Source: Bog-756 sp963828385 (GTDB lineage: Bacteria > Actinomycetota > Acidimicrobiia > Acidimicrobiales > RAAP-2). Taken from it: DNA of 64,000 bases. Below, piece by piece: positions 45,199 to 53,814 of this stretch. Both the position numbers and the translations under genes were made by a program. Below the pieces are notes generated by a model. That model was not told where the DNA came from. It worked only from the letters and a program-made list of their open reading frames with translations, and searched no databases. Each line of letters begins with the position of its first letter. Positions within the stretch are counted from its first letter, which is position 1. The stretch covers positions 2,418,001 through 2,482,000 of the forward strand of contig CAWHEF010000002.1 in the NCBI GenBank assembly GCA_963828385.1. The letters are read 5' to 3'.

Positions 45199-47001
45199 TC
45201 AGGGGGTCACCACGGGGAACAGCGGCGTGGGCTCGTCCAGGTACGACAGCAGTCGCTGGACCAGGGCGACGTCGCCCTCGGTTGTGACGTCATCGAACCT
45301 GGTCGTACCAGACAACAGCCCGAGGAGCTGCTGCTTGGTCAAGCTCACGGTCAGCCCGGCGGTCCCTGTTGCAGGATCGACATCTTGGATGAGTACCCCG
45401 TTGGATAGCTCGGTCCGGTAGGTATGGCCCAGATCGGTGAAAACCCAGTCGATGGCGAAGGCCTCGTCCCAGCATTTGGGGCCGTTCAGGCGGACGGCCA
45501 CCGAATCAATGAGTTGGTCGACGCTCAAGGCGGCCACCATTTCCGGCGGTGCCAGGCTCACCGCCTCGCCGGTGGCACCGCCCCGCAGTTCGGTGGCTCC
45601 CTGTAGATAGAAGTTGCGCCAGGTCCCGTTCTCGGCTCCGAAGCCCAGTTTCTCGTAGACGTCGGCCAGCAGGTTCTTGGCCCCGGCGTGGGACTCGTCG
45701 GCGAAGACGGCGTGCTTGAGGAGTTGTGCGGCGAACCGCAGGTCGCCGTCGTCGACGTAGCGCTGAGCCTTGGTCACGACCTCGTCGACGCCACCTAAGC
45801 AGTCGACGTACCGCGTGGCGCTCTCGACCGGCGGGTGTTCCCAGAGCGACGACGGGTTGCCGTCGAACCAGCCGAGGTAGCGCTGGTAGATGGCCTTCAC
45901 ATTGTGGCTGACCGACCCGTAGTAGCCGTGGGTGTGCCAGGCAGCATCCAAAGCAGGCGGCACCTCGATCATCTCGGCGATCTCAAGGCCGGTGTAACCG
46001 TGGTTCATCAGCCGCAGGGTCTGGTCGTGCAGGTAGGCGTACAGATCCCGTTGCTGTCGTAGGTAGGTGACGATCTGGTCCTGGCCCCACGTCGGCCAGT
46101 GGTGGGAGGCGAAGGCCACCTCGACGTCCCCGCAGAACAGGTCGATGGCCTCGTTCAGGTACCGGGCCCAGATGTGGGGGTCCCGCACCACGGCGCCGCG
46201 GAGCGTGAGCAGGTTGTGCAGGTTGTGGGTGGCGTTCTCGGCCATGCAGAGGGCCTTGTGGTCGGGGAAATAGAAGTTCATCTCCACCGGGCACTCGGTG
46301 CCCGGCGTCATCTGGAAGCGGATGCGGACACCGTCGACCACCTCTTCCTGGCCAGTGTGGGTGATCTCCAGGGTCGGCGGGACGAGGCCGACCGTGCCGT
46401 TGGAGTTGGTGGCCCCCAGCCCGGCTCCTACCTGGCCCGTCGGGCTCTTGGCCAGGTTGGCCCCATACATGAAGATGCTCCGGCGGGCCATAGCTATTCC
46501 GGCGTAGACGTTCTCGGACACTGCCGCCTCCATGAACCCGTGGGCGGCCAGCACCGGAACGTCAGACTCGTACACGCCTCGCACTCCGCCGAAGTGGTCG
46601 ACGTGGGCATGGGTGTAGATGACGGCCGTTACCGCCCGGTCTCCCCGATGCTGGCGGTAGAGGTCGAGCGCAGCGGCGGAGCACTCGGCGGAGATCAGCG
46701 GGTCGATGACGATGACGCCATTGTCGGACTCCACCAGGGTCATGTTGGAGAGGTCGAAGCCCCTTACCTGGTAGATGCCGTCAGTCACCTCATAGAGGCC
46801 CTGCATCGACGTCAGCTGTGACTGGCGCCAGAGGCTGGGGTTGACCGTGTCCGGACAGCGGCCGTCCAAGAAGGCCAGGGCGTCGTTGTTCCAAATCTCC
46901 CTCCCCTCGGCGGTATGAATGACGCAGGGCTCCAGGGAGCCGATCAATCCTCGCTCTGCGTTGTCGAAATCGGTCCGCTCGTTGAAGTCGGCTCCGGGCA
47001 C
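45199..47001 (-). CDS. Linear primary alkyl sulfatase (SdsA1/BDS1-like)
   Basis: An intact 600-residue enzyme from GTG 47001 behind GAGGAGGACCT. The metallo-beta-lactamase domain has IYTHAHVDHFGGVRGVYE (zinc ligands), MNFYFPDHKALCMAENATHN and ASHHWPTWGQD, all as in SdsA1. The middle is the helical dimerisation domain (ARYVDCLGGVDEVVTKAQRYV onward), and the last 130 residues are an SCP2-like domain (LSVDQLIDSVAVRLNG) that binds the alkyl chain. It hydrolyses alkyl sulfates such as SDS to alcohol and sulfate. No signal peptide is obvious. A sulfate permease gene lies 1.3 kb away. Confidence 0.92.
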   Translation of the reverse strand: MPGADFNERTDFDNAERGLIGSLEPCVIHTAEGREIWNNDALAFLDGRCPDTVNPSLWRQSQLTSMQGLYEVTDGIYQVRGFDLSNMTLVESDNGVIVIDPLISAECSAAALDLYRQHRGDRAVTAVIYTHAHVDHFGGVRGVYESDVPVLAAHGFMEAAVSENVYAGIAMARRSIFMYGANLAKSPTGQVGAGLGATNSNGTVGLVPPTLEITHTGQEEVVDGVRIRFQMTPGTECPVEMNFYFPDHKALCMAENATHNLHNLLTLRGAVVRDPHIWARYLNEAIDLFCGDVEVAFASHHWPTWGQDQIVTYLRQQRDLYAYLHDQTLRLMNHGYTGLEIAEMIEVPPALDAAWHTHGYYGSVSHNVKAIYQRYLGWFDGNPSSLWEHPPVESATRYVDCLGGVDEVVTKAQRYVDDGDLRFAAQLLKHAVFADESHAGAKNLLADVYEKLGFGAENGTWRNFYLQGATELRGGATGEAVSLAPPEMVAALSVDQLIDSVAVRLNGPKCWDEAFAIDWVFTDLGHTYRTELSNGVLIQDVDPATGTAGLTVSLTKQQLLGLLSGTTRFDDVTTEGDVALVQRLLSYLDEPTPLFPVVTP

Positions 47002-47189
47002 AGGTCCTCCTCAGATCTGGACGATGTGACTACCTCGTATGCTAGGTCTTGACCCAAAGGACATCGTTCTGTTGGTTCTCCAGACGGGGTAGCCGCAGGA
47101 GATTGTTCCGTCACTGCAGCTCGTCTTCTGCAAGACATCGTTCCGTTTCAGTGAGGCGGCGGGCCAGGATGAAGCCCCATCGTGGCCGA

Positions 47190-48000
47190 TCTCGCTGTCA
47201 TGGTGACGACGGTGACCTGTTTGGCCCGGACCTGATGGTGGCGATGACGTACCGGTGGGTGTGCTTCCCTCTGACGATGAGCCGCTTTCCCAAGAGGTCC
47301 AGGCGGCGGTTGGCCCCCAGGTTGGTCGGGACGGCGTAGCCGGGAGCGGTTGATAGGTCCGGCCAGACCAGACCTCGTCGGGGCTGGCGCCGCCGTGAGC
47401 CGAGTAGCGGTGGTGCTCGTTGTGGTAGGTGACGAACGCCGGGTTCTCGGCGATCAGGTGTTCAAGGCCGCTGAAGCGGCCGTGCGGAAGAACCTCTTGT
47501 CCCACACGTCGCTGAAGTGCTCGACCACCCCGTTGCGCCAGGGCTCGCGCCAATGGGATGAAGCGCGGGACGACGTCGAGGTCAAGGCAGGTGGCCACCA
47601 CCGGGCCGAAATGGGCCCAGGCCGGGGGAATCCCTCCTCGGAAGTCTGAGTGGTTGTCGAACTGGGCCACAATGGGCCCCGACGGTGGTCCACAGTTCGG
47701 CGATGCCGGCGGCCACCCAGATGGGACGGGGTGCGGTGAGGACGGTGCTGCCGGCGGCATGAGAGGCCACGTCGACCAGGTTGACCACGTGGAACGGGAT
47801 GGCGCCGTCCAGGTGGCACGGCCCGATCATGTCGATCTGATGGACGGCCCCGGGAACGGGACCGTCGAGAGTCGGGCAGGGCACGCCCTTGGAGACGTAG
47901 CTGGCCTGACGGCACCTCGGCCCGGCCAGTCCGGCTGAGGAGATCACTTGTTCGATGTTCAAGCGCGCCGGGACGGGATCGACACCGAAGCGCCGGAGCT
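47190..48000 (-). pseudogene. DDE (rve) transposase remnant, frame-broken
   Basis: Fragments in three frames together give an integrase-core transposase: GAVHQIDMIGPCHLDG (first Asp), FHVVNLVDVASHAAGS, APIVAQFDNHSDFRGG (second Asp), EPWRNGVVEHFSDVWDKRFFR (Glu), FVTYHNEHHRYSAHGGASPDEVW and a C-terminal NRRLDLLGKRLIVRGKHTHRYV. Breaks lie near 47690, 47560, 47480 and 47340. It resembles the IS481/IS3-type rve group. No terminal inverted repeats were found, so it is called a remnant. Confidence 0.75.
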
Positions 48001-48034
48001 GTTGACATCGGCGAGTCGAAGGGAGCGACCTCGG

Positions 48035-48245
48035 CTGCTCGCAGTCCGCCAAGCACAATGGCGAGCACGTGAAGTTGGACAAGTCAAATGCGTAGGCCCG
48101 AACGGTTGATGGAGAGTACCGTCGCACCTCGAGATAGTCGAGGAAGCGGTTGATCCAGTCTCCGACCTCAAGGCGATGGGCGCGGTCTCCGATGCCGAGT
48201 TCGAGAGAGCGAAAGCGAGGATTCTCGGCTGACGATAGCGAAGTG
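48035..48245 (-). pseudogene. Tyrosine recombinase N-terminal fragment
   Basis: The minus strand reads LEVGDWINRFLDYLEVRRYS followed by PSTVRAYAFDLSNF, the SAM-like core-binding domain of a XerC/phage-type integrase. The catalytic domain with its R-H-R-Y residues is missing: the frame continues for about 20 codons and then the rve transposase remnant takes over. It appears to be the stump of an integrase cut by a transposon, about 3.3 kb from tRNA-Arg. Confidence 0.65.
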
Positions 48246-48277
48246 AGCGTCGCCTAGGCGATGTGACATTGGAGCGC

Positions 48278-50047
48278 ATGGAACATTCGACATACCAGCC
48301 GTCCGGCCGTCAGCGGTTACCCTCGTGGCTCTTCGGCTCGCTCCTTCCGTACCGGCGGTCCTGGCTGGTCCACGACCTGGTGGCCGGCCTCACCGTTTGG
48401 GCCGTGCTGGTGCCCGAGGCGCTGGCCTACGCCTCGATCGCCGGGGTCTCACCGGCCGTCGGCCTCTATGCCGCGCCGTCGGCCCTGATCTTCTACGCCG
48501 CCTTTGGCAGCTCGCGGCACCTGGTGGTCGGCCCGATGTCGGCCACTGCCGCCCTGTCGGCGGCCGCGGTGGGGTCGATGGTGGTGGGGAACAGTGGGAT
48601 GTACGCCACCCTGACGGCCACCTTGGCCGTCACTGCCGGCGTGCTCGCTTTGGCCTTGGGCCTGGCCCGGCTGGGCTTCATTGCCAATTTCATCTCCGAG
48701 CCGGTGCTGAAGGGGTTCATCATCGGCCTGGCCCTCACCATCATGATCGGGCAGGTCCCGAAGTTATTCGGAGTGTCGAAGGGCGATGGCGACTTCTTCT
48801 CCCAACTAGCCCATCTGATCGGCCATCTGGGCGATACCAGTGGCTGGACGCTGTTGGTCGGCGGCGCTTCCTTGGCGGTGGTGGCGGTGCTCCGCAAAGT
48901 GGCTCCGGTGGTGCCGGGTTCGTTGGCCGTGGTGCTGCTGGCGATCCTCGTGGCCAAGGTGGCGAGCCTGGACCACCACGGGGTCGAATTGGTGGGTCAC
49001 ATCGACCGGGGCCTGCCCCACTACGGCTTCCCCAACGCCCCGCTGCACGCCTACGTCGACCTGGGGTCGTTCGCCATCGGCATCGTCCTCGTCGGCTTCG
49101 CCGAGGGACTGGGGGCGGCCAAGAACTACGCCGCCGCCAAGCACTACGACATCGACACCAACCGCGAGCTGATCGGATTGGGGACGGCCAACTTCGCCGC
49201 CGGCCTCAGCTCCGGCATGGTGGTCAACGGCAGCCTGTCCAAGACGGCGGTCAACGGCTCCGCCGGCGCCCGGACGCAGCTGTCGGGACTGGTCGTGGCC
49301 CTTCTGACCGTTCTCACCCTGCTGTTCCTCACCGGACTGTTCCAGTACCTGCCAGAGGCCACCCTGTCCGCCGTGGTGATCGTGGCGGTCAGCGAGTTGG
49401 TCGACCTCGGGGCCATGGTTCGCCTCTACCGCACCGTGACCGGCCCACTTCGCCACATCTACGGCCACGCCGCCCGGGTTGATTTCATCGCCGCCGTGGC
49501 CGCCTTGGGCGGAGTGATGATCTTCGACACCTTGCCGGGGCTGTTCATCGGCATCGGCATCTCGGTGATCCTCATCGTCTATCGGGCGTCGCGGCCCCAC
49601 GTGGCCGAGCTCGGCCTGGATCCCGACGGAGAGGACCGCTACGTAGACCTGGCCCGCGAACCCCAGGCGGTGGTCCCCGCCGGTCTGGTGGTGCTGAGGG
49701 TAGAGAGCGGACTGTTCTTCGCCAACGCCGATAACGTCCGGGCCGTCGTCCGGTCGGCCGCCAGTCGGTCTGGGGTGGTCGCAGTGGTGGTCGACGTGGA
49801 GTCGGTCCCGGCCATCGACGTCACCGCCGCCTTGATGCTGGGGGAGCTTGCGGGTGATCTGCACCGGGACCACGTCGAGTTGGTGTTAGCCCGTAGCCTG
49901 GGCCAGGTCCGCGACGTGCTGTCGGTGGCCGAACCGGGCCGGCCGGAGTTGCCGATCTACCCGACAGTCCGGGCAGCGGTGGCGCAATTCGGTCGAGGTG
50001 GGAGTTCGACGCCGCACGGCCGGCCGAGGAGCCCGTCCGGTGGCTAG
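48278..50047 (+). CDS. SulP family sulfate permease with STAS domain
   Basis: An intact protein of 589 residues from ATG 48278 (GGAG just before; a GTG at 48263 is in frame). The membrane part, residues 20-410, has the SulP signatures LVAGLTVWAVLVPEALAYAS and GLYAAPSALIFYAAFGSSRH, GFIIGLALTIMIGQVPKLFG, and FAEGLGAAKNYAAAKHYDIDTNRELIGLG (in two parts) with GMVVNGSLSKTAVN. Residues 455-570 are a STAS domain (VVVDVESVPAIDVTAALMLGEL). It takes up sulfate or another anion. Together with the alkyl sulfatase it suggests sulfur scavenging. Confidence 0.92.
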   Translation: MEHSTYQPSGRQRLPSWLFGSLLPYRRSWLVHDLVAGLTVWAVLVPEALAYASIAGVSPAVGLYAAPSALIFYAAFGSSRHLVVGPMSATAALSAAAVGSMVVGNSGMYATLTATLAVTAGVLALALGLARLGFIANFISEPVLKGFIIGLALTIMIGQVPKLFGVSKGDGDFFSQLAHLIGHLGDTSGWTLLVGGASLAVVAVLRKVAPVVPGSLAVVLLAILVAKVASLDHHGVELVGHIDRGLPHYGFPNAPLHAYVDLGSFAIGIVLVGFAEGLGAAKNYAAAKHYDIDTNRELIGLGTANFAAGLSSGMVVNGSLSKTAVNGSAGARTQLSGLVVALLTVLTLLFLTGLFQYLPEATLSAVVIVAVSELVDLGAMVRLYRTVTGPLRHIYGHAARVDFIAAVAALGGVMIFDTLPGLFIGIGISVILIVYRASRPHVAELGLDPDGEDRYVDLAREPQAVVPAGLVVLRVESGLFFANADNVRAVVRSAASRSGVVAVVVDVESVPAIDVTAALMLGELAGDLHRDHVELVLARSLGQVRDVLSVAEPGRPELPIYPTVRAAVAQFGRGGSSTPHGRPRSPSGG

Positions 50048-50059
50048 CTCTGCTTAGTG

Positions 50060-50418
50060 TCGCATAAGGCAACCTTTCGCGCTTGACCAGCTCACGAAGC
50101 GTCTTGTCCTGAGCATTGCAGTTGCCCCAGATGATGTAGCGACGGATCATCGAGTTCTGTCCTTCGTGTGAGCAGTGGTCGGTTCGATCGAGGGTGAAGT
50201 AGCGGAGCGCTTGGAACTGGGCCTCGATCCGGTTCATCCAGCTGGCGTTCGTCGGCACGTAGGCCAGCTCGACCTCGTTGGCGTCGGCCCAGTCACCCAC
50301 CCGCGAGTCGACCTGGAGTCGAGAGGTGGGGCTGAAGTTGTCCAACACGATGGCGATGCGGACGTCGGGCGGGTAGAGGGCGCGCAGGTAGCGGCTTCTC
50401 GGCGTCTCGAAGAGCGGG
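50060..50418 (-). pseudogene. IS630-family transposase C-terminal fragment
   Basis: The minus strand encodes RYLRALYPPDVRIAIVLDNF, then RVGDWADANEVELAYVPTNA with SWMNRIEAQFQALRYFTLD and MIRRYIIWGNCNAQDK, the last third of an IS630 (DDE_3) transposase with the second Asp and the Glu. The N-terminal part is absent: immediately upstream is a stop codon and an unrelated HTH fragment. The 3' end is also cut against the sulfate permease gene. Confidence 0.8.
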
Positions 50419-50420
50419 TA

Positions 50421-50595
50421 TTACTGGCGCTCCGACTGCTGATCCGTGAGCCCGTCGCGGCGTAGCTCCACTCCAGCCCGAACGAGGTGGCGAACGATCG
50501 TCTGGCGGTGAGCGCCGGACCAGACGGCCAGCTGGCGGATCGTTGCCCCAGCCTCGTAGCGGGCCATCAACTCGGCACGCAGTGCCGGTGTGATC
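50421..50595 (-). pseudogene. Recombinase-type HTH fragment
   Basis: The minus strand reads ITPALRAELMARYEAGATIR then QLAVWSGAHRQTIVRHLVRA and GVELRRDGLTDQQ before TAA 50421-50423. This is a resolvase-like helix-turn-helix of about 45 residues. No start or catalytic domain is found upstream. It is more debris in the region between the permease and the SRPBCC operon. Confidence 0.5.
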
Positions 50596-50849
50596 GAGGT
50601 TTGCGCTTCTCAAGTGCGACCACGTTTCGGCCGCGGCGGTCAGTGATCCGCCGTCTGCAACTCTTCTTACGCCACCGCAGAGACCTCTTCTGACGCCGTC
50701 CGATCAGGTATTTCGCGGCGGGGTTGAGGTTTTGGCCACTGTCCGTCGGGTGCTCGGCGTCGTCAACCGCCCCGTGTGTATTCGCTGCGCACCGAGCAGG
50801 CCCAAACCTCGAAGCCCCTGAGGGTCAGCCTGCCGCAGAAGGACTTGAC
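50596..50849. other. Non-coding stretch without recognisable gene
   Basis: These 254 bp between mobile-element debris and the tandem operator hold no frame with a recognisable product, no clear hairpin terminator and no terminal repeat. It is probably worn-out mobile DNA. Confidence 0.5.
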
Positions 50850-50890
50850 GCAACCTGGCGGTTGCCATATGGTAGCAACCAGCAGGTTGC
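50850..50890. promoter_or_regulatory. Tandem operator GCAACC-N4-GGTTGC, two copies
   Basis: Two 16-bp inverted repeats, 50850-50865 and 50875-50890, have identical half-sites GCAACC and GGTTGC and 4-bp centres TGGC and AGCA. Their centres are 25 bp apart. They lie 31-71 bp upstream of the first SRPBCC gene of an operon ending in an ArsR regulator, so that regulator is the obvious candidate to bind here. Confidence 0.6.
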
Positions 50891-50920
50891 GATATTCCAC
50901 TTCAACTCAAGGAGACCTCA

Positions 50921-51399
50921 GTGACAACCAGCACCGACTACCGCACGACCGTCCGTGTCAACGCCCCGGCTGACGTCGTGTTCAACGCCGTCACCACGAC
51001 CGAAGCGCTCGCCGCCTGGTGGAGCCCGGTGACGGGCTCGGGCCTGACCGATGGCGAGCTGCGGTTCCCGATGGTGGCGGATCAGCCGCCCCTGCTCGTC
51101 CACGTCGACGAGGCGACCCGCCCGACGACCGTCCGCTGGACGGTGACCGAGTGCACCTTCATGGAGGACTGGGTCGGCACCCAGCCGACGTTCACCATCA
51201 CGCCGATCGACGACGGCTCCTGCGAGCTCAACTTCGAGCACCGCGGCCTGAACGACCAGCTCGAGTGCAAGGACATGTGCAGCCGCAGCTGGGATCACTT
51301 CGTCGGCACCAGCCTGCGCGAGCTGGTCGAGGGCGGCCCCGGCGCTCCCAACCGCAGCCCCGGGATCTCGCCCGCCGCGCCGCCGAGGAGAACGGCTGA
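50921..51399 (+). CDS. SRPBCC/AHSA1-like protein
   Basis: A helix-grip protein of about 160 residues from GTG 50921 behind AAGGAG. It has TTVRVNAPADVVFNAVTTTEALAAWW, FPMVADQPPLLVHVDEAT, VRWTVTECTFMEDWVGTQPTF and the C-terminal helix CSRSWDHFVGTSLRELVEGG. The frame can be read through to 51475, but a one-base change near 51345 gives the natural family end DLARRAAEENG at 51399, which I prefer. It is the first gene of the SRPBCC-SRPBCC-ArsR unit and probably binds a hydrophobic ligand. Confidence 0.75.
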
Positions 51400-51496
51400 T
51401 CCCGGTTTCCCGGGGACTGCCCGGCGTGACCAGGCAGTCCCCGGGTCGGCGACCGTTGCTTGGCATCATCCATAGTCGCTCGTAAAGGAGGAAGTC

Positions 51497-51928
51497 ATGG
51501 CGTTCCCCGACCGCATCGAGCGCACGGTGACCCTGACCCGCGCGCCGCGTGAGGTGTGGCAGGCGCTCACCACGGCCGACGGTCTGAGCGCGTGGTTCGG
51601 CGAGCGGGCGAGCATCGACCTGCGCCCCGGCGGCGCGGCCACGATGACCTTCGCGGGCGGCATGACGGTCGACATGCGCGTCGAGCGTGTCGAGGAACCC
51701 ACGGTGTTCGCATACACCTGGCGACTGCCCGACCTGCCCGAGGACGACCCCCGCCGCACATACGTCGAGTTCACCCTGGAGCCCGATGGCGACGGCACCG
51801 TGCTGCGCGTCGTCGAGACCGGCTTCGCCCAGCTTCCCGTCGAAACCCGGCGCAAGACCTACGACTCCCACAGTGAGGGCTGGTCGCGAGAGCTGGCAGA
51901 GCTGGCGGAGCACGTCGATGGCGCCTGA
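51497..51928 (+). CDS. SRPBCC/AHSA1 family protein
   Basis: An intact 143-residue protein behind AAAGGAGG. It is a typical activator-of-Hsp90-like START protein: IERTVTLTRAPREVWQALTTADGLSAWFG, IDLRPGGAATMTFAGGM, FAYTWRLPD, EFTLEPDGDGTVLRVVETGF and the helix GWSRELAELAEHV. In such operons it is commonly followed by an ArsR repressor, as here, with an 11-bp overlap. Confidence 0.9.
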   Translation: MAFPDRIERTVTLTRAPREVWQALTTADGLSAWFGERASIDLRPGGAATMTFAGGMTVDMRVERVEEPTVFAYTWRLPDLPEDDPRRTYVEFTLEPDGDGTVLRVVETGFAQLPVETRRKTYDSHSEGWSRELAELAEHVDGA

Positions 51929-52250
51929 CATCGAGGCCGTTGCCGAACAGGTCTTCGTCGCGCTCGCTGACCCGACCCGCCGCACCATCCTCGCCGCCCT
52001 CGCCACCGATGGCCCTTCCACCGCCACCGATCTTGCCGCTCGGCTGCCGATCACCCGCCAGGCCATCGCCAAGCACCTCGCCCTCATGGCCGACGCCGGC
52101 CTGGTCACGCCCGAGCCTGGCGAGCGCCGGCGTGTGCGCTACCGGCTGCGCTCCGCACCCGTGCAACTCGCCCAGCAGTTTCTCGCCGCGCTCGCCCACT
52201 CCTGGGACGACCGGCTCGACGCCCTGCAGCACTATCTCACGACGCCATGA
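51918..52250 (+). CDS. ArsR-family transcriptional regulator
   Basis: An intact 110-residue winged-helix repressor. It has EQVFVALADPTRRTILAALA, the recognition helix region LAARLPITRQAIAKHLALMADAGLV and the wing ERRRVRYRLRSAPVQ. No metal-binding cysteines are present, so it senses something other than a metal; it belongs to the class linked to AHSA1 proteins. ATG 51918 lies inside the end of the SRPBCC gene. It may bind the tandem GCAACC-N4-GGTTGC sites. Confidence 0.9.
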   Translation: MAPDIEAVAEQVFVALADPTRRTILAALATDGPSTATDLAARLPITRQAIAKHLALMADAGLVTPEPGERRRVRYRLRSAPVQLAQQFLAALAHSWDDRLDALQHYLTTP

Positions 52251-52504
52251 CGGCACCGACGCTGCAGCCAACAGCAGCCGACGACGAGAGCCGCCGACGG
52301 CGTTAGCAGCGGATCGACGCCGAGGCGTCGCAAGCCAGTAGAACGGTTTGCGCGCGCAAGACATGGGGCTCCAGCACGTAGTGACATCGCCGCGAGGCTT
52401 GCGGCGGCAGATCGCCCATCTCCGCGCGGCTGACGACATAGATCATCTCGGTCAGCGTCTTGAGACGGGATAGCGGGGCTCCGCGGTATGAGCCGGCGAT
52501 CGCT
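52251..52504. other. Intergenic, no gene recognised
   Basis: A 19-codon frame overlaps the ArsR stop (ATGA at 52247) and encodes a polar, arginine-ending peptide with no resemblance to anything known. On the minus strand about 50 codons (TEMIYVVSRAEMGDLPPQAS and onward) look coding-like but have no start or family. I see no terminator. Confidence 0.4.
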
Positions 52505-53017
52505 TCAGCCCTCCTCGCGGGCGACGGCCTCGCCGTAGGCGGCGGTCAGGCGCTCGGTCGCGCTCGGACCACCACCCGGCGGCGGGGGCATCCCGAGGTG
52601 CTCGGTACGCAGCTCGGCCATGAAGTCTTCCCAGAGCGCGGGTCCGCCCTGAGCCAGTACTTCTGCACGTACACGGAGCGTAGGTGTCGTGGCCCGGTTG
52701 TGCAGGCCCCACTCGCCGAGCGCGGCCATCACGGGGACCAGCTCGATCGCCGCCTCGGTGAGGCTGTAGGTCACGCGGCGTCCGCGACCCGCATCCGCTC
52801 GCGTGAGCAGCCTGGCCGAGACGAGCCGTCGGAGGCGGTCGGCGAGGATGTTCGAGGCGATGCCCTCCTCCGAGGACTCTTGAAGAAGGCGAAAATGCCG
52901 CCGGTTGCCGAACATGATGTCTCGCAGGACGAGCAGTGACCAGTGGTCGCCGATCACCTCCACTGCGGCGTTGATCGGGCAGCCCGAGCGAGGTTCGTGG
53001 GCCGGACGCGTCGCCAT
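52505..53017 (-). CDS. HxlR-family transcriptional regulator
   Basis: An intact 170-residue winged-helix regulator from ATG 53017. The HxlR signature is SGCPINAAVEVIGDHWSLLVLRDIMFGNRRHF in two parts with the N-terminal Cys that many members use for redox sensing, then ASNILADRLRRLVSARLLTR and the wing GRRVTYSLTEAAIELVPVM. It is divergent from a RibD/DHFR-like reductase gene, and an 18-bp direct repeat stands in front of each start. Confidence 0.9.
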   Translation of the reverse strand: MATRPAHEPRSGCPINAAVEVIGDHWSLLVLRDIMFGNRRHFRLLQESSEEGIASNILADRLRRLVSARLLTRADAGRGRRVTYSLTEAAIELVPVMAALGEWGLHNRATTPTLRVRAEVLAQGGPALWEDFMAELRTEHLGMPPPPGGGPSATERLTAAYGEAVAREEG

Positions 53018-53030
53018 GACGCAGATAATA

Positions 53031-53091
53031 CTTGCAACTTGCAATCACCTTTTCCGTTCGATACGGTGCCGAGCTTGCAAATCGCAATCAC
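53031..53091. promoter_or_regulatory. Two direct repeats in HxlR/reductase spacer
   Basis: CTTGCAACTTGCAATCAC at 53031-53048 and CTTGCAAATCGCAATCAC at 53074-53091 match at 16 of 18 positions and begin 43 bp apart, about four helical turns. One ends 13 bp before the HxlR ATG and the other 13 bp before the reductase ATG. They are likely HxlR binding sites controlling both genes. Confidence 0.6.
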
Positions 53092-53104
53092 TTGGAGGAC
53101 GCCG

Positions 53105-53710
53105 ATGCCGGACACCACCTGCCACATGTCGATCTCGATCGACGGCTTCGTCGCCGGGCCGGACCAGAGCCGGGAGAATCCGCTGGGGAAGCGCGGCAGG
53201 GAGGTCCATAGCTGGCACCTCGGCGACGAGCGCGCGAACGACGCCGACGCGACGGCAGAGGGCTGGCTCATGCGACAGCGCGGGGCTTACATCATGGGCC
53301 GCAACATGTTCGGGCCGATCCGCGGCGAGTGGGATGAGGACTGGGATGGATGGTGGGGATCCGAGCCGCCCTACCACGCGCCGGTCTTCGTGCTCACCCA
53401 CCACGCCCGCGAGCCGATCGAGATGGAGGGCGGCACGAGCTTCCACTTCGTCACCCAGGGCTTCGAGGTCGCCTACGCGCAGGCGCGTGAGACGGCCGGC
53501 GAGGATGGCATCGACATCGCTGGCGGCGCCTCGACCGTCCGTCAGGCGCTCGCCGCCGGGGTGATCGACGAACTCACGCTCGACGTGGTCCCCGTCCTGC
53601 TCGGATCCGGCGAGCGGCTGTTCGACGGAGTCGAGTCCCTCGGGTTCGAGCCGGTCGAGGTGCTCCACTCTCCGCTCGCCACGCACATCCGCTACCGGCG
53701 GGCCGGGTGA
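53105..53710 (+). CDS. RibD C-terminal/dihydrofolate reductase family protein
   Basis: An intact 201-residue reductase from ATG 53105 behind TTGGAGGAC. It opens HMSISIDGFVAGPDQS, has YIMGRNMFGPIRGEW, APVFVLTHHAREP and EDGIDIAGGASTVRQALAAGVIDELTLDVVPVLLGSGERLF (in parts), the NADPH-binding GGAST turn being clear. These YwjB/YyaP-type proteins are NADPH reductases of unknown substrate and often sit next to HxlR, MerR or ArsR regulators. Confidence 0.88.
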   Translation: MPDTTCHMSISIDGFVAGPDQSRENPLGKRGREVHSWHLGDERANDADATAEGWLMRQRGAYIMGRNMFGPIRGEWDEDWDGWWGSEPPYHAPVFVLTHHAREPIEMEGGTSFHFVTQGFEVAYAQARETAGEDGIDIAGGASTVRQALAAGVIDELTLDVVPVLLGSGERLFDGVESLGFEPVEVLHSPLATHIRYRRAG

Positions 53711-53814
53711 GGAGCCGATCTTCGGTCTGGGGCGGCGTCAGCAGCCGTCCTCGTGCGAAATATGGTCCAACCCTCTCCGACGGCTTGTCGGCTGGCCCGG
53801 TCGACGGAGGACGG

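Noticed and set aside
52247..52306. 19-codon frame overlapping the ArsR stop
   Set aside because: It has no homology, is arginine-rich by composition and too short to support.
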